Assembly: GCF_030035605.1 (NCBI RefSeq)
Contig: NZ_CP106736.1
Span: 434,001-498,000 of the forward strand
DNA from: Silvimonas soli
Lineage (GTDB): Bacteria > Pseudomonadota > Gammaproteobacteria > Burkholderiales > Chitinibacteraceae
Reading direction: 5' to 3'
DNA length: 64,000 nucleotides
Position 1 is the first letter of the stretch; each line of letters starts with the position of its first letter. The translations under genes were made by a program, and so were the position numbers. The notes under the pieces are model-generated. The model made no database searches. It was not told where the DNA came from and was given only the letters and a program-made list of their open reading frames with translations. This document shows, piece after piece, positions 62,141-64,000 of this stretch.

Positions 62141-63118
62141 TCAAAATGCAGCTGGATTGACCAGATTGGTTAAATCCGGCTTGCCCGCCAACGCATTGAC
62201 CAGATTACTGACCGCGCTCACCGCCATGGCTTTGCGGGTCTCGAGCGTGGCTGACCCAAGATGCGGCAATGCCACCACATTGGGCAGCTTCAGCAAAGGG
62301 CCATCCACCGGCGTGGGTTCAGCCGCAAACACATCCAGCCCGGCACCACGCAACTGACCTGCCATGAGCGCAGCGGCCAGTGCGTGTTCATCCACAATGC
62401 CACCGCGCGCGATATTAATCAGAATGGCGTCCTTCTTCATGAGAGCCAGTTGTGGTGCGCCCAGCAGATTGCGGGTTTGCGCTGTCAGCGGCACCGTCAC
62501 CACCACAAAATCCGACTGCGTCAGTAGTTCATCCAGCTCAACGTGGCGGGCGCCATAAGCTTGTTCTGCAGCCAGGTTAGGAGTGCGCTTGGTGTACAGC
62601 ACCTTCATGCCAAACCCCAGCGCGCCACGTCGCGCTACTTCGCTACCGATCCCACCCATGCCGATAATGCCCAGCGTTTTGCTGTGTACATCCACGCCAA
62701 AATATGTCTCTGCCAGATTGGCTTGCCAGCCGCCAGCGCGCACCCAGCCATCCAGTTCCACCACTCGCCGCGCCACCGCCAACATCAGCGCCAGCGCGGT
62801 ATCTGCAGTGGTCGCGGCTAGTGCGGCGGAAGTGTTGAACAACGCCACTCGCCGTTGCGTGAGGTCCGCCACCTTGATGGTGTCGTAACCCGCCGAGATA
62901 GTCGATACCACTCGCAATTTGGGCGCCAGTGCCAGTAGTTCGGCATCAATGCGCATGCCTGCCCCAATCATGCCTTCGGCCTGGGTGAGCGCGGCGTGCC
63001 ATGTGGGCAAGTCGGCCTTGGCGCCCTTGGCATCAAACCGGCGTAAATCGAAGGTATCAGCCAGTTGCTGCAGCAGATCTGCGGGCACCGGGGACGCGAG
63101 GATGACGACAGGTTTCAT
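62141..63118 (-). CDS. D-2-hydroxyacid dehydrogenase (glyoxylate/hydroxypyruvate reductase B-like)
   Basis: 325 residues. Rossmann motif GIIGMGGIGSEVARR (about 150), catalytic Arg in NIARGGIVDE, Glu in FAAEPTPV and His in LPHLGSATLE. It reduces 2-oxoacids such as glyoxylate, hydroxypyruvate or 2-ketogluconate with NAD(P)H. ATG 63118 (MKPVVILASPVP) is preferred to an in-frame start at 63139. Confidence 0.9.
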   Translation of the reverse strand: MKPVVILASPVPADLLQQLADTFDLRRFDAKGAKADLPTWHAALTQAEGMIGAGMRIDAELLALAPKLRVVSTISAGYDTIKVADLTQRRVALFNTSAALAATTADTALALMLAVARRVVELDGWVRAGGWQANLAETYFGVDVHSKTLGIIGMGGIGSEVARRGALGFGMKVLYTKRTPNLAAEQAYGARHVELDELLTQSDFVVVTVPLTAQTRNLLGAPQLALMKKDAILINIARGGIVDEHALAAALMAGQLRGAGLDVFAAEPTPVDGPLLKLPNVVALPHLGSATLETRKAMAVSAVSNLVNALAGKPDLTNLVNPAAF

Positions 63119-63258
63119 GCGTAACTCCAAACGGGGCAAAGCGGGAAATGGACAGGACTGGTAATTTCAATTCAATAATTTGATTACCATTGTAATTAGA
63201 TTAACTATGTCAGCCACAACAAATTACCGCCCTGCCATTACGCTTTGCACTTCATCAC

Positions 63259-64000
63259 TTAATAAGCCCGTTGCCGATCCACCACACCGGCCACCGTTTC
63301 ACCGCGCTGCAGTGCCCGCAGCTTGTCTGCAATCTGCTGCACCGATGGCCCCGGCAAGGTGTTGGCTGCAACGTGCGGGGTGATAAACACCTGCGGATGT
63401 CGCCACAGTGGGTGATCCACCGGCAGTGGTTCTTCGGGAAAGACATCCAGTTGCGCACCCTGCAGATGGCCGCTATCGAGCAGCGCCCGCAAGGCATTCA
63501 AATCGATCAAATCACCGCGCCCGGCATTGATGATCGCAGCACCGGTGGGTAACAGTGTCAGGCGCTGTTCATCCAGCAAGCCACGCGTTTCTGGCGTGGC
63601 GGGCAACAGGCAGACCAACACATCAGTGCGGGCCAATAGCTGCTCTAGCCCCGCTGGGCCGTGCAGGCAATCCACGCCGTTGACGGTTTTGGCATTACGA
63701 CTCCAGCCACTGACCGGGTAACCCAACGCCAGCAACGCCTGGCAAATGCGTACACCCAGTTCGCCCAGACCCAGCACGCTGACACGTACCTCGGCTGCGG
63801 CACGTTGCGGTAATGGCTGCCACACACCCGCTTGTTGCTGGCGAACGTAGCCATCCATATTGCGTTGAAAACGCAGTACGCCAAACAGCGCGTATTCGAT
63901 CATCTGCTGTGCCATCCCGGCATCGGTAAGGCGGATGACTGGCACATGGGCAGGTAAATCATCGCGCTGCAAAAAGCGATCTACGCCGGCGCCCAAGGCA
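63259..64000 (-). CDS. Glyoxylate/hydroxypyruvate reductase A-like protein, 5' end outside window
   Basis: The frame is open to the window edge (247 codons seen). It begins within the LGAGVD segment after the substrate domain and continues with the Rossmann motif VLGLGELGVRICQAL, catalytic Arg in NAGRGDLID, Glu in FPEEPLP and His in TPHVAANT. This is the GhrA subtype; about 65-70 N-terminal residues are missing. It is separate from, and only distantly similar to, the GhrB-like gene 140 bp downstream. Confidence 0.9.
   Translation of the reverse strand, partial: ALGAGVDRFLQRDDLPAHVPVIRLTDAGMAQQMIEYALFGVLRFQRNMDGYVRQQQAGVWQPLPQRAAAEVRVSVLGLGELGVRICQALLALGYPVSGWSRNAKTVNGVDCLHGPAGLEQLLARTDVLVCLLPATPETRGLLDEQRLTLLPTGAAIINAGRGDLIDLNALRALLDSGHLQGAQLDVFPEEPLPVDHPLWRHPQVFITPHVAANTLPGPSVQQIADKLRALQRGETVAGVVDRQRAY

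Noticed and set aside
1..64000. tRNA, rRNA, CRISPR arrays, prophage or insertion sequence genes
   Set aside because: None was recognised by eye; the repeats seen are short interspersed palindromes, not arrays with spacers. A tRNAscan or IS search would settle this.

Overview
The window looks like a chromosomal segment of a betaproteobacterium, most likely of the order Neisseriales and perhaps of the chitin-degrading Chitinibacteraceae. This placement is inferred from gene content and order, not from a marker gene. The pointers are a single-cluster TCA operon of the betaproteobacterial type (mdh / GntR regulator / sdhCDAB-sdhE-gltA-sucAB-lpd, then sucCD), a fused PTS N-acetylglucosamine transporter with a short-form NagB, a BamC lipoprotein after DapA, and Neisseriales-style small XRE regulators. 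No rRNA, tRNA, CRISPR array, prophage or transposase gene was recognised. Gene density and codon use are even, so nearly all of the window looks like core genome.

Layout. 1-4.1 kb: a patatin/beta-barrel type Vd secreted phospholipase (cut by the window edge), divergent from a Dcu-type C4-dicarboxylate transporter, then a small unknown gene. 4.1-12.0 kb (all minus strand): tex, a Usg-like degenerate semialdehyde dehydrogenase, and a leucine cluster leuC-[entericidin-like lipoprotein]-leuD-[nagB]-leuB in which nagB is intercalated. 12.2-20.4 kb: an XRE/MmyB-type regulator with a palindromic operator, a secreted barnase-like RNase with its barstar inhibitor, a DUF455 ferritin-like protein, a small XRE protein, a radical SAM protein with a universal stress protein, a thioesterase and TerB-like pair, a chemoreceptor with a sigma-28 type promoter, a 29-residue small protein and a hypoxanthine-DNA glycosylase. 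20.5-28.1 kb: a complete ribose operon rbsBACRKD followed by a nucleoside-hydrolase lipoprotein. Two identical 12-bp palindromes lie upstream as likely RbsR operators.

28.6-44.7 kb: a LoiP-type metalloprotease, then the TCA supercluster, all on the minus strand from sdhC at 42.46 kb to sucD at 29.47 kb, with a GntR/UTRA regulator and divergent mdh at its head. 44.9-49.7 kb: nagE, dapA and bamC. 49.9-52.6 kb: an ECF sigma/anti-sigma pair divergent from a Tat-type metallophosphoesterase lipoprotein and a small cupredoxin. 52.9-57.7 kb: a MacAB-TolC-like tripartite efflux operon. 57.9-64.0 kb: an SRPBCC protein, a YfcF-type GST, a GNAT acetyltransferase, a small membrane/lipoprotein, a NasT-like receiver that lacks its ANTAR RNA-binding domain next to a NasS-like nitrate sensor, and two D-2-hydroxyacid dehydrogenases (the second cut by the window edge).

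Several genes cooperate: nucleoside hydrolase can release ribose for RbsABC/RbsD/RbsK; NagE imports and phosphorylates GlcNAc whose product is later deaminated by NagB; and the sdh-glt-suc-lpd-mdh genes cover most of the TCA cycle. Many intergenic gaps inside operons hold REP- or MITE-like palindromic repeats (33.1, 39.8, 52.7 and 56.3 kb, and an unrelated 100-bp palindrome at 8.7 kb). I found no clearly novel multi-gene system. The most unusual items are the ANTAR-less NasT beside NasS, the tandem 14-bp repeat at the barnase promoter, the large palindrome and leader ORF before leuB, and the cupredoxin with a substituted copper ligand.
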